Assembly: GCA_002307065.1 (NCBI GenBank)
Contig: DBTN01000003.1
Span: 3,744 to 27,664 of the forward strand
DNA length: 23,921 nucleotides
Reading direction: 5' to 3'
From: Akkermansiaceae bacterium UBA1315
GTDB taxonomy: Bacteria > Verrucomicrobiota > Verrucomicrobiia > Verrucomicrobiales > Akkermansiaceae
Under the pieces are notes generated by a model. It did no database searches. It was not told where the DNA came from and saw nothing but the letters and a program-made list of their open reading frames with translations. This document shows, piece after piece, positions 1-6,140 of this stretch. The position numbers and the translations under genes were made by a program. The first letter of the stretch is position 1; every line of letters begins with the position of its first letter.

Positions 1-777
1 GTAGGTGATGTCGCAGGCGTATTCGGCGCGACGTTCCCAAGGTGGCATCTGATTTTGGATACAGCCGACGGTGAGGCCGAGGAATCGGAAAAGCGTGCCC
101 ATCCAGGACGAGTCGCGGAGTGCGAGGTAATCGTTGACCGTCACGACGTGGACGCCGAGGCCGGTCAGCGCGTTGAGGTAAACCGGTAGCGTTGCGACGA
201 GGGTTTTTCCTTCACCGGTTTGCATCTCCGCGATCATACCGCGGTGCAAGGCGACGCCGCCGACGAGCTGGACGTCGAAATGGATCATTTCCCACTTTTG
301 CGGGATGTCGTTGATCATGTGGGTCGTTCCGAAAAGACGGCGAGCCCCGTTTTTCACGACCGCATAAGCTTCAGGAAGGATCTGGTCGAGATACCGGGCG
401 CGGGATTTCGAGAAAAGGGGTTCGATTTCGTGGAACGCTTCTTTCGCGGCTTCGATCGATTCAGCAGTGGCGAGAACGCGGGCCGGAAGCGAAGGGAATT
501 CTTCGAGAAGAACGGCGAGGCGAGTTTCCAAGGCTGCTGCGGTATCGCGCAATTCCGCTTCACCCATGCGTTCGATCACCGGTTTCGGCGGGACGACGAG
601 CGCGTGGTAGCGGGAAAGGTGGTTTTTCCATTTTTCGGTGAATTCCAGAAGTTTTTCTTCCGGTTCACGTTGCAACGCTTCTTCAATTTCGTTGATGCGG
701 GCAACCGTCGGACGAATTCGGCGAACTTCGCGCTGGTTTTTATTTCCGACGATTTTTTGGAGGATCCACTTGATCAT
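1..777 (-). CDS. secA: Protein translocase ATPase SecA, N-terminal part (runs off the window)
   Basis: SecA is the motor ATPase that pushes unfolded preproteins through SecYEG. Only the first 259 codons are here; the gene continues past position 1. The ATG at 777 gives MIKWILQKIVGN, the usual amphipathic SecA start. The Walker A motif QTGEGKT is at residues 186-192, followed by the SecA signature TVNDYLALRD at 213-222. The segment KWEMIHFDVQLVGG (161-174) resembles chlamydial SecA, which supports a PVC-phylum host. In E. coli the Walker lysine is at about residue 108, so this protein carries roughly 65-70 extra residues between about 45 and 130, just before the conserved ILPEAYAVVKN. No Shine-Dalgarno is visible before the start. 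It is separated from the upstream SDR gene by 177 bp containing an inverted repeat, so it probably has its own promoter. Identification is secure. Confidence 0.97.
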   Translation of the reverse strand, partial: MIKWILQKIVGNKNQREVRRIRPTVARINEIEEALQREPEEKLLEFTEKWKNHLSRYHALVVPPKPVIERMGEAELRDTAAALETRLAVLLEEFPSLPARVLATAESIEAAKEAFHEIEPLFSKSRARYLDQILPEAYAVVKNGARRLFGTTHMINDIPQKWEMIHFDVQLVGGVALHRGMIAEMQTGEGKTLVATLPVYLNALTGLGVHVVTVNDYLALRDSSWMGTLFRFLGLTVGCIQNQMPPWERRAEYACDITY

Positions 778-889
778 AAAGAGCGATGAGGTTTGGCGGG
801 AATACCCGGCACGGCGGAGGCCATACACCGGGGAAAGCGCCTGTGCAAGCGCGGGGGATAGGTGAGAATTGTAATGGCGAAATTTCGCA

Positions 890-929
890 GCGGCAGAAAA
901 AAGTTCATGAGCGAAAATTTTTCTGCCGC
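890..929 (-). terminator. 12-bp perfect inverted repeat, possible terminator of the SDR gene
   Basis: GCGGCAGAAAAA at 890-901 is the exact reverse complement of 918-929, with a 16-nt spacer. It lies just downstream of the SDR stop at 955 and upstream of secA, both minus strand. The A/T tract is inside the stem and no uninterrupted T run follows, so it is not a classic intrinsic terminator. A second short palindrome, GCGAAATTTCGC, sits next to it at 877-888. Termination, mRNA end protection or a regulatory leader for secA are all possible. Confidence 0.4.
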
Positions 930-954
930 GACGAGTTTTTCAGATGTTTCTGAA

Positions 955-1743
955 TCAGAGAGTCATGCACTGGAATCCGCCGTCGACGATCATCTCGATG
1001 CCGGTGATGAACGATCCGGCTTTGTTGGATGCGAGAAGCAGCGTCGCGCCGATGAGTTCATCGGAATTTCCGAAGCGCGAAGCGGGGGTTTGGCGGAGAA
1101 TGTCGAGCACGCGGGACTCATCGAGGACCTTGCGGTTTTGTTCTGCAGGGAAAAATCCGGGGACGAGCGTGTTGACGCGGATGTCGCGATCGGCCCACTC
1201 GCGGGCGAGGTTACGGCTGAGATTGTGAACGGCAGCCTTCGAGGCGGAGTAGGTGAAAACCCTGGAAAGCGGATTCAGTCCGGAGATCGAGCCAAGGTTG
1301 ATGATCGACGCCGGGCGAGCTTCATCGACGAAATATTGGCCGAAAACCTGGCAAGAGCGGAAGATCGCCGACAAATTGGTATCGATGATTTTTTGATACT
1401 CTTCTTCCGAAACTTCGAGGAAAGGCGTGGGCGAATTGGTTCCGGCACCGTTGATGAGAATGTCCACCTTGCCGGAGCGTTCGAGCACGGTTTCCAGAAG
1501 CGAGTGGAGCGATTCGCGGGAGGTGACGTCGACAGGGACGAAGTAGCCTTTTCCGCCGTGGGATTCGATTTCTGCGAGGCGTTTTTCGGCTTTCTCCGGG
1601 ATGCGGCCGCCGAGAACGACTTCCGCTCCGGCGCGGGCGAGGCCGACCGCCATGGTGCCGCAGAGTTCACCGGTTCCGCCGATGACGACGGCGGTTTTTC
1701 CTGAGAGGTCAAAAAGTTCCTTGAGGTAGGCTGCGGTTTGCAT
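955..1743 (-). CDS. SDR-family oxidoreductase, probable D-mannonate oxidoreductase type
   Basis: A 262-residue classical short-chain dehydrogenase/reductase. The N-terminal Rossmann motif is GGTGELCG (about residues 22-29), the NAG-type motif is NGAGTN, and the catalytic Ser and YSASK tetrad follow NLGSISG. The C-terminal part, PGFFPAEQNR then ILRQTPASRFG and ending in VDGGFQCM, matches my recollection of the Bacteroides-type SDR annotated as D-mannonate oxidoreductase, which interconverts fructuronate and mannonate. That reading is supported by uxaC at 9516 in the same window, the preceding step of glucuronate breakdown, although the genes are not adjacent. A gluconate 5-dehydrogenase or KduD-like activity remains possible. 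It is divergent from tilS with 87 bp between the starts. SDR membership is certain and the substrate is inferred. Confidence 0.9.
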   Translation of the reverse strand: MQTAAYLKELFDLSGKTAVVIGGTGELCGTMAVGLARAGAEVVLGGRIPEKAEKRLAEIESHGGKGYFVPVDVTSRESLHSLLETVLERSGKVDILINGAGTNSPTPFLEVSEEEYQKIIDTNLSAIFRSCQVFGQYFVDEARPASIINLGSISGLNPLSRVFTYSASKAAVHNLSRNLAREWADRDIRVNTLVPGFFPAEQNRKVLDESRVLDILRQTPASRFGNSDELIGATLLLASNKAGSFITGIEMIVDGGFQCMTL

Positions 1744-1764
1744 GGGGAGAGACTCAGGATTGGG

Positions 1765-1780
1765 GAATCAAGAATCAAGA
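1765..1780 (+). repeat. Tandem GAATCAA repeat in the SDR/tilS divergent intergenic region
   Basis: Two head-to-tail copies of GAATCAA (1765-1771, 1772-1778) followed by GA. The same word recurs, in both orientations, in the spacer after tlyA (19401-19461) and was not noticed elsewhere by eye. It lies between the divergent starts of the SDR gene and tilS. Confidence 0.5.
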
Positions 1781-1817
1781 GGGAAGATTGACGGATTGCG
1801 CCCGGGGCCGGAAATGT

Positions 1818-1823
1818 GGAGGG
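1818..1823 (+). promoter_or_regulatory. Shine-Dalgarno sequence that sets the tilS start
   Basis: GGAGGG, 7 nt before the GTG at 1831. It is the only strong, well-spaced Shine-Dalgarno sequence I found in the window, and it favours GTG 1831 over the in-frame GTG at 1816. Confidence 0.6.
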
Positions 1824-1830
1824 TTCGGGC

Positions 1831-2787
1831 GTGGCGGTGGATTTTTCGAAAGGATGGTTTGAAAAGGCGTCGCGGAAGCGGTGCTGGCTGGTCGGCGTTT
1901 CTGGCGGCGCGGATTCGATGGCGCTCTTGCACGGGCTGGTGGAAGCGGGCTTTCAAAAGTTGATCGTTTGCCATTTGGATCACCGGTTGAGAGGGAAGGA
2001 ATCGACCGGTGATGCGAAATTCGTCGAAAAAACAGCGGGAAAACTGGGGCTGCCTTTTGAAATGGAGCGCGTTGAGGTTCTCAAGCTTGCGGCGAAAACC
2101 GGGCAATCTCTGGAGACGGCGGCTCGGAATGCGCGGATGGATTTTTTCGGAAAATGCGCGCGGCGACGGCGGTGCGACCGGTTGATCTTGGGGCATCATT
2201 TGGACGATCAGGCGGAGACGGTTTTTTGGAATCTGCTTCGGGGTTCGCAAGGGGTGAAAGGGATTCGTGAGGTGAAATCGATGCGGACACCGTCGGGGAA
2301 AAAACTGGAAATTCACCGGCCATTTCTCGGGATTCGTCGGAACGAATTGCGTGCTTATTTGGAGAGCCGCGGCATGAGCTGGCGGGAAGATGCGACCAAC
2401 GCCGAGGCGATCGCCGTCCGAAACCGGATGCGCAACGAGGTTTTCCCTCTGCTCGAAAAAATCACCGGCCGCGATCCGGTGCCGATGCTGGCGAGAGGAG
2501 CGGTGATCGGAGAAGAGTTCCAGGAAATCGTCGACTGGGCGTTGGAAAAAGCGTCCGTGCTTGATCCGCAAGGGCGGCTTTTTGTTCCGGGATTGTCGCA
2601 GTTGCCGGTCGCGTTGCAAAGCGCGGCGATCGCCAAATTTCTGACAGATGCTGGGATTTCTTTCGATCGAGATCTCATCCAAAGAGCAATCCGCCTGATC
2701 GATGTGGAGCAACCGGCGACGTTAAATCTGCCGGGCGGGGGGAAATTGCGGCGGCGCGAAGGCCGGATTTTTATCCAACCTGCCTGA
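1831..2787 (+). CDS. tilS: tRNA(Ile)-lysidine synthase TilS
   Basis: TilS attaches lysine to C34 of the CAU-anticodon isoleucine tRNA, using ATP, so that it reads AUA codons. The protein is 318 residues from the GTG at 1831. The PP-loop is VSGGADS at residues 23-29. It is followed by the HLDHRLRGKES segment (family: NHGLRxES), GHHLDDQAETVFWNLLRG (family: HHxDDQAET) and NRMRNEVFPLL (family: RNRLRxxxLPxL). The length fits the short TilS class and the long C-terminal domain of the E. coli enzyme (about 430 residues) is absent. An alternative GTG start at 1816 adds five residues. The gene is isolated. It diverges from the SDR gene and its stop lies four bases from the stop of the converging DUF2459-like gene. 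Confidence 0.95.
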   Translation: MAVDFSKGWFEKASRKRCWLVGVSGGADSMALLHGLVEAGFQKLIVCHLDHRLRGKESTGDAKFVEKTAGKLGLPFEMERVEVLKLAAKTGQSLETAARNARMDFFGKCARRRRCDRLILGHHLDDQAETVFWNLLRGSQGVKGIREVKSMRTPSGKKLEIHRPFLGIRRNELRAYLESRGMSWREDATNAEAIAVRNRMRNEVFPLLEKITGRDPVPMLARGAVIGEEFQEIVDWALEKASVLDPQGRLFVPGLSQLPVALQSAAIAKFLTDAGISFDRDLIQRAIRLIDVEQPATLNLPGGGKLRRREGRIFIQPA

Positions 2788-2791
2788 CCGG

Positions 2792-3571
2792 TCAGGGTTG
2801 GGTTTTAGGCATCACCCAACTGGCGTCCCAGATTTTTTCGAAATGGTTCGGTGGGCGTTCTGCTTGTTTGACCACGCCGTCGGCACCGAGTGCGAGCCAC
2901 GGATTCATTTCTCCGCCACATGCCTCGATCGCTTGGGCGGTCCAGACGTTGCAGATCCGTGGGAAAAAGTAATGTTGTGGGGATTCGAGCAATACCCCTT
3001 TTCCCCAACTCGAAGGGCCGATCGTCACGGGTCGATGGTTGGCCCCGGCAATCGTGCATTGGTTAAGAAACTCCGCAATTTCCGGGCCGTGTTTGCGATC
3101 CGTGAGTCTCCGATAAATTCGCTGATGCGGGACGACTTCGGCCACGTCCCAATCGACTTCGATCAGCTCCATGACCGAGGGGCTCGGAGTGAAAAGTGCG
3201 CGCATGACTTTCCAGGGACTCAGCCAGCGTTTTTCCACATAAGCGTCGCGATTTCCCCAACTCATCGAAACGAATCGTGGGTTGCCAAAGCCTTCGGGCG
3301 GCACGAATCCAGACTCGACCAACCAGTCGAAGGGGAAAACCATGCCAGTATGGAGCTTATCGGCGAGGAGCCAAATGAGCACGTCCGGGTCTTGCGGGAC
3401 CGGTTTCCGATCAGGACCCAGCTTGGGCTTGGGAGCGACGTGGGCGACCGGGGCGTAAACCGGTTCCGATTTCACCGGCAGGCGTAGGCCGCAGGAGTTT
3501 AGAAAAAATAACGCCGCGCTCGTGAGCGCGACGTGTTTGATCCATGGAACAACGAGCATCGGGGGGCGCAT
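2792..3571 (-). CDS. DUF2459-like putative lipoprotein
   Basis: 259 residues from the ATG at 3571. A hydrophobic stretch (about 12-25) ends in the lipobox FLNSC, with Cys27 as the likely lipidated residue, so it is probably anchored to the outer membrane facing the periplasm. The conserved core LLADKLHTGMVFP, then SMSWGNRDAYVEKRW, resembles the DUF2459 family (hypothetical proteins sometimes found near urease genes), in which a His-x-Gly-like segment and a GWGDxxxY segment are conserved. No enzymatic role is established. It is the last gene of a minus-strand cluster, starting 7 bp after ppnP. An ATG at 3559 and an upstream in-frame extension into ppnP are alternatives; 3571 leaves a normal lipoprotein signal peptide. 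Confidence 0.8.
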   Translation of the reverse strand: MRPPMLVVPWIKHVALTSAALFFLNSCGLRLPVKSEPVYAPVAHVAPKPKLGPDRKPVPQDPDVLIWLLADKLHTGMVFPFDWLVESGFVPPEGFGNPRFVSMSWGNRDAYVEKRWLSPWKVMRALFTPSPSVMELIEVDWDVAEVVPHQRIYRRLTDRKHGPEIAEFLNQCTIAGANHRPVTIGPSSWGKGVLLESPQHYFFPRICNVWTAQAIEACGGEMNPWLALGADGVVKQAERPPNHFEKIWDASWVMPKTQP

Positions 3572-3578
3572 GGCTCGA

Positions 3579-3905
3579 TCAAACCGGGAGAAACGAGCAA
3601 ATGTATTCGCAGATTCCTTCTGCGACCGTGATGGTGAAGCCGCTGTTTCCGGCGACGTCGAACGCATTTCCGGCGGTGATTTTTAATGTTTCCGAAGTGC
3701 CATCCAGCACGACTTCGCAAGCGCCAGCGATGATTTCCATGCGTTCTGGAGCGCCCGTGCCGAAGTGGTATTCGCCGGGATAGATCAGGCCGAGCGTCTT
3801 TTTCGTGGCATCGCCGAAGTGAACGGTGTGGGAAACGACGCGGCCGTCAAAATACACGTTGGCTTTGGCATCGACCGTGACGTTTTGGAATGAAGTGTCT
3901 GACAT
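3579..3905 (-). CDS. ppnP: Pyrimidine/purine nucleoside phosphorylase PpnP (cupin fold)
   Basis: PpnP (formerly DUF1255/UPF0345) phosphorolyses several nucleosides to free base and ribose-1-phosphate in the cytoplasm. The protein is 108 residues from the ATG at 3905, close to the 94 residues of the E. coli enzyme plus a short N-terminal tail. The segments NVYFDGRVVSHTV, then GEYHFGTGAPERMEIIAGA, FDVAGNSGF and YICSFL align along the whole E. coli sequence as I remember it. A longer reading frame starts at 3944, but the 13 extra residues are atypical and would overlap the preceding gene. The start is 8 bp after the rhodanese stop, and no Shine-Dalgarno is visible. It sits among envelope proteins with which it has no obvious functional link. 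Confidence 0.93.
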   Translation of the reverse strand: MSDTSFQNVTVDAKANVYFDGRVVSHTVHFGDATKKTLGLIYPGEYHFGTGAPERMEIIAGACEVVLDGTSETLKITAGNAFDVAGNSGFTITVAEGICEYICSFLPV

Positions 3906-3913
3906 AAAAGGAA

Positions 3914-4402
3914 TTATTCTGTAGGGAGATCGCCGGCTTTCCATGCGTCCCAGCCGCCTTCAAGGATGGTGACGGAGTGGCCTCGGTCGGCCAGAGCGTA
4001 GGCCACGGTGCGGGCGTCCGGGCAAGCAAGATCGGTGCAATAAATCACCACCGGTTTTTTGGCAGCTTTTGCAGCACGGATTTCCGTTTCGCGTTGGGCG
4101 ATTTGGGAATCGAACGAACTTTTCGGCCAACTTACCGCACCGGGAATGTGTCCCAGTCGGTAGATGAAAGCCGGACGAACATCGTAGATCAACGCTTCGC
4201 CGGTTTGCTGAAGCGCGAACAAATCGCCGAGCATGATCCGAGTCACGCGGCCCGCCACCGGTTGGGAGACGGGCGTTTCCTCCGCTGCGGCGATCGTTTC
4301 GGCGGAAACGACCGACTCAGGGACAGGATCGCCCGGATTTTGAGTCGCGCAGGAGAGCACGACCAGAAATCCGAGCGGTGCGAAACGGATGATGGGGGTC
4401 AT
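3914..4402 (-). CDS. Rhodanese-domain lipoprotein
   Basis: 162 residues. The N-terminal signal sequence ends in the lipobox VLSC, with Cys18 as the predicted lipid site. A Pro/Val-rich linker (about 20-50) follows, then a single rhodanese domain (about 52-160). The catalytic loop is YCTDLACPDAR with the persulfide Cys at 122, preceded by LIYDVRP and followed by the typical LEGGWDAWKAG end. Rhodaneses transfer sulfane sulfur or act as redox or phosphatase-like modules, and the substrate cannot be told here. The start at 4402 overlaps the FKBP stop as ATGA (4 bp), suggesting translational coupling. A much longer in-frame extension upstream was discarded because it runs antisense-like through FKBP codons in another frame and would lose the signal peptide. 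Confidence 0.9.
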   Translation of the reverse strand: MTPIIRFAPLGFLVVLSCATQNPGDPVPESVVSAETIAAAEETPVSQPVAGRVTRIMLGDLFALQQTGEALIYDVRPAFIYRLGHIPGAVSWPKSSFDSQIAQRETEIRAAKAAKKPVVIYCTDLACPDARTVAYALADRGHSVTILEGGWDAWKAGDLPTE

Positions 4403-5250
4403 TTGACGATGTCGAGCAGTTCGACGTCGAAAACGAGTGTTCCGGCTGGTGCGCCCGGAGGCGGGCTGTCGCCGTAGGCAAGTTTCCCGGGGATCCACAG
4501 GCGGCGTTTTTCGCCAACGACCATCAGTTGGACGCCTTCGGTCCAGCCGGGAATCACCTGGTTCAGTGGGAAAATGATCGATTCGTCGCGAACCACGGAG
4601 CTGTCGAACAGTTCGCCGTCGGTCGTCCAACCGGAGTAGTGAACTTTTACCTGATCGGTTGCTTTGGGATGAACGGTGCCGGTTCCTTTGGTCAAAACAC
4701 GGGATGCGATGCCGGAAGCGGTTTTTTCTGCGTCAGCGGGAGCGGCTTTGACGTCCTCAGGGACGGCCGGTGGTTTTGGAGCCTGCTTGATTTTCAGAAG
4801 CTCGACGTCAAAAACGAGCAAGCCGCCCGGGCGACCGCCGCCGGGATTTTCACCGTAGGCGAGATTGGCGGGGATCCAGAAACGGCGTTTTTCGCCCTCG
4901 ACCATGAGTTGAACGCCTTCGGTCCAACCTTTGATGACGCCATTGAGTGGAAAGCTGGTGGGTTGGCCGCGTCGGACCGAGCTGTCGAACAGTTTGCCAT
5001 CGGTGGTCCAGCCGGAATAGTGAACGGTCACGGTGTCAGCGGCTGCCGGATGAACGGTACCGGTTCCTGGAGTGAGAACTTTTGAGGCCAAACCGGATGC
5101 GGTTTTTTCGGCTTCGGCGGGTGCGGCTTTTACGTCGGATGGAGTTTCAGGCGTCATAGATTCTTGAGCATGTAAGTTGAGAGTGAGCGCCATCGCGAAA
5201 CCGGCGGCGTGGGGGAGAAAAGCCCGAATGGGTTTGGAGATGAATTTCAT
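4399..5250 (-). CDS. Exported tandem-domain FKBP-type peptidyl-prolyl isomerase
   Basis: 283 residues with a signal peptide (about 1-28, ending LHAQES), so probably periplasmic. There are two complete FKBP domains, about residues 39-155 and 166-283. Each begins with the same DVKAAPA-E/D-AEKTASG lead and contains VHYSGWTTDG, LFDSSV, GWTEGVQLMV, GEKRR-F/L-WIP, LAYG and VFDVELL. The aromatic and Asp residues lining the FKBP active site (Tyr, Asp of FDSS, Trp of GWTEG, Tyr of AYG) are present in both. The domains are about three quarters identical, so this is an internal duplication. The family catalyses cis-trans isomerisation of prolyl bonds during protein folding. The start at 5250 leaves a clean signal peptide; a longer frame starts at 5337. 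It heads a coupled pair with the rhodanese lipoprotein. Confidence 0.95.
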   Translation of the reverse strand: MKFISKPIRAFLPHAAGFAMALTLNLHAQESMTPETPSDVKAAPAEAEKTASGLASKVLTPGTGTVHPAAADTVTVHYSGWTTDGKLFDSSVRRGQPTSFPLNGVIKGWTEGVQLMVEGEKRRFWIPANLAYGENPGGGRPGGLLVFDVELLKIKQAPKPPAVPEDVKAAPADAEKTASGIASRVLTKGTGTVHPKATDQVKVHYSGWTTDGELFDSSVVRDESIIFPLNQVIPGWTEGVQLMVVGEKRRLWIPGKLAYGDSPPPGAPAGTLVFDVELLDIVK

Positions 5251-5260
5251 CGCGCCAACT

Positions 5261-5275
5261 CTGTCGCAGCGACAG
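5261..5275. promoter_or_regulatory. Short dyad just upstream of the FKBP start
   Basis: CTGTCGC and GCGACAG, 7-bp perfect arms around a single base, lying 10 bp before the FKBP start codon. Five bases further upstream, on the minus strand, is a perfect TTGACA (5285-5280), but no credible -10 hexamer follows it. The dyad could be an operator or a tight mRNA hairpin near the start. The call rests only on symmetry. Confidence 0.3.
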
Positions 5276-5302
5276 GGGCTGTCAATCCCGGGACGGAGAT
5301 TT

Positions 5303-5704
5303 TCACGCCTCGTGAGCGCGGCGGGGACGAACTTCAATGGCCGTCGGCTCGCCGCAATAAGGGCAGCGGAAATGGCCGTTCGCGAGGATCGAGGCTGCGA
5401 CGCGAAACCGGTAGCTGCCGAGCAGGCGTCTCGCGCTTCGGTGTTTCGAGCATCCTTTACTCGCCAGAGCAGGCGTCAGGCAAAGAGGGCAACGGGCTCG
5501 GGAAGCGACCAGCAATTGAAAAATCACAAGAATCAAAGTCGTGCAAAGCAGCGCCACGCCGATGATCATCAGAAATTTATCCTGTTCATACATCGAGTAA
5601 CCTAGGACACCAACTGCCGAAAGTGCGCTTACGCAAGCAGCGAGCAGAAGCAAAGATGCCAGCCTGAATCGGGTGACCGCGGTCTGAGAAGGAAGTCGGT
5701 GCAT
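5303..5704 (-). CDS. Small two-helix membrane protein with a C-terminal five-cysteine ribbon
   Basis: 133 residues from the ATG at 5704; an in-frame GTG at 5764 would add 20. I do not recognise a named family. Two transmembrane segments (about 14-36 and 43-67) are followed directly by a cytosolic-type ribbon: Cys72-x2-Cys75, Cys85, and Cys114-x2-Cys117, the last pair in HFRCPYCGEP. The two CxxC knuckles suggest a bound zinc. The same arrangement, with almost identical spacing, ends the larger protein at 13845-14924, so the two are probably paralogous over this module. It lies 52 bp upstream of the FKBP gene on the same strand and may be its cotranscribed neighbour. The role is unknown. Confidence 0.75.
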   Translation of the reverse strand: MHRLPSQTAVTRFRLASLLLLAACVSALSAVGVLGYSMYEQDKFLMIIGVALLCTTLILVIFQLLVASRARCPLCLTPALASKGCSKHRSARRLLGSYRFRVAASILANGHFRCPYCGEPTAIEVRPRRAHEA

Positions 5705-5819
5705 GAAGGGTCTGACTTGTTGTATATACGATGTCCATTCGGAATCGCTGACAGATAATTTCACCTCGGTTGACTTTTGGTCAATAGCGAATCACCCGTT
5801 AGTACTCCGCACTTCTTGG

Positions 5820-6089
5820 CTAGAAAAGCGAATCTTGGGCCAGATTCGAAGGAGTTTCCTGGGATTTCCCGGCAAGCAGTTGGTCAATTTGAATGAGCAG
5901 ATCGACCGACGGGGCTTCTTCGCCTTCAAGCAGATCTCGTAACCGGTTTCGCCAGGAATCCGCACTGCCTCCTTCTTCGCGGGAAAGTAAAAGTGCGATT
6001 TCGGAAAGGCGGCCACTGACAGACAACTGCCGACGGGTGCGGCGAAGCCAAGTCTCGAAATAAGGGCGATCAGACTTAGCGGTAAACAC
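5820..6089 (-). CDS. Small conserved-looking protein, possible HTH fold
   Basis: 89 residues from a GTG at 6089. The segment SGRLSEIALLLSRE...WRNRLRDLLEGEEAPSVDLL followed by IQIDQLLAG has the rhythm of a small all-helical, XRE-like DNA-binding domain, with a WxxxLxxLL-x-G-x-xPSxDLL pattern. I cannot assign a named family. It starts 51 bp after the uvrB stop. It is in the same reading frame as uvrB, with only the TAG at 6143-6141 and 17 sense codons in between, so the true N-terminus is uncertain. There is no Shine-Dalgarno. It is probably cotranscribed with uvrB. The real-gene call rests on its codon use, composition and position. Confidence 0.6.
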   Translation of the reverse strand: MFTAKSDRPYFETWLRRTRRQLSVSGRLSEIALLLSREEGGSADSWRNRLRDLLEGEEAPSVDLLIQIDQLLAGKSQETPSNLAQDSLF

Positions 6090-6140
6090 GAAAAAGACGT
6101 ATCGGTTCGAAATTTGCAGGTCAAGCCGGGACCCGGTTGG

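Noticed and set aside
862..1704. Open frame of 280 codons on the plus strand
   Set aside because: It lies antisense to the SDR gene, which has complete Rossmann and catalytic motifs; the plus-strand product has no recognisable pattern and is rich in Arg, Asp and Gly, as expected from a reversed frame.
1768..2712. Open frame of 314 codons on the minus strand
   Set aside because: Antisense to tilS, whose PP-loop and family motifs are intact on the plus strand; the minus product is Arg/Pro/His-rich without family features.
2783..2796. Bidirectional terminator at the tilS/DUF2459 junction
   Set aside because: The palindrome has no loop and no flanking T tract, so it cannot form a normal terminator hairpin.
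3914..4630. 238-codon version of the rhodanese gene
   Set aside because: The 76 extra codons overlap FKBP coding sequence in another frame and would bury the lipoprotein signal peptide that begins at 4402.
5257..5285. Sigma70 promoter built on the perfect TTGACA before the FKBP gene
   Set aside because: At 16-18 bp spacing no acceptable -10 hexamer exists, and transcription would begin inside the start codon region.
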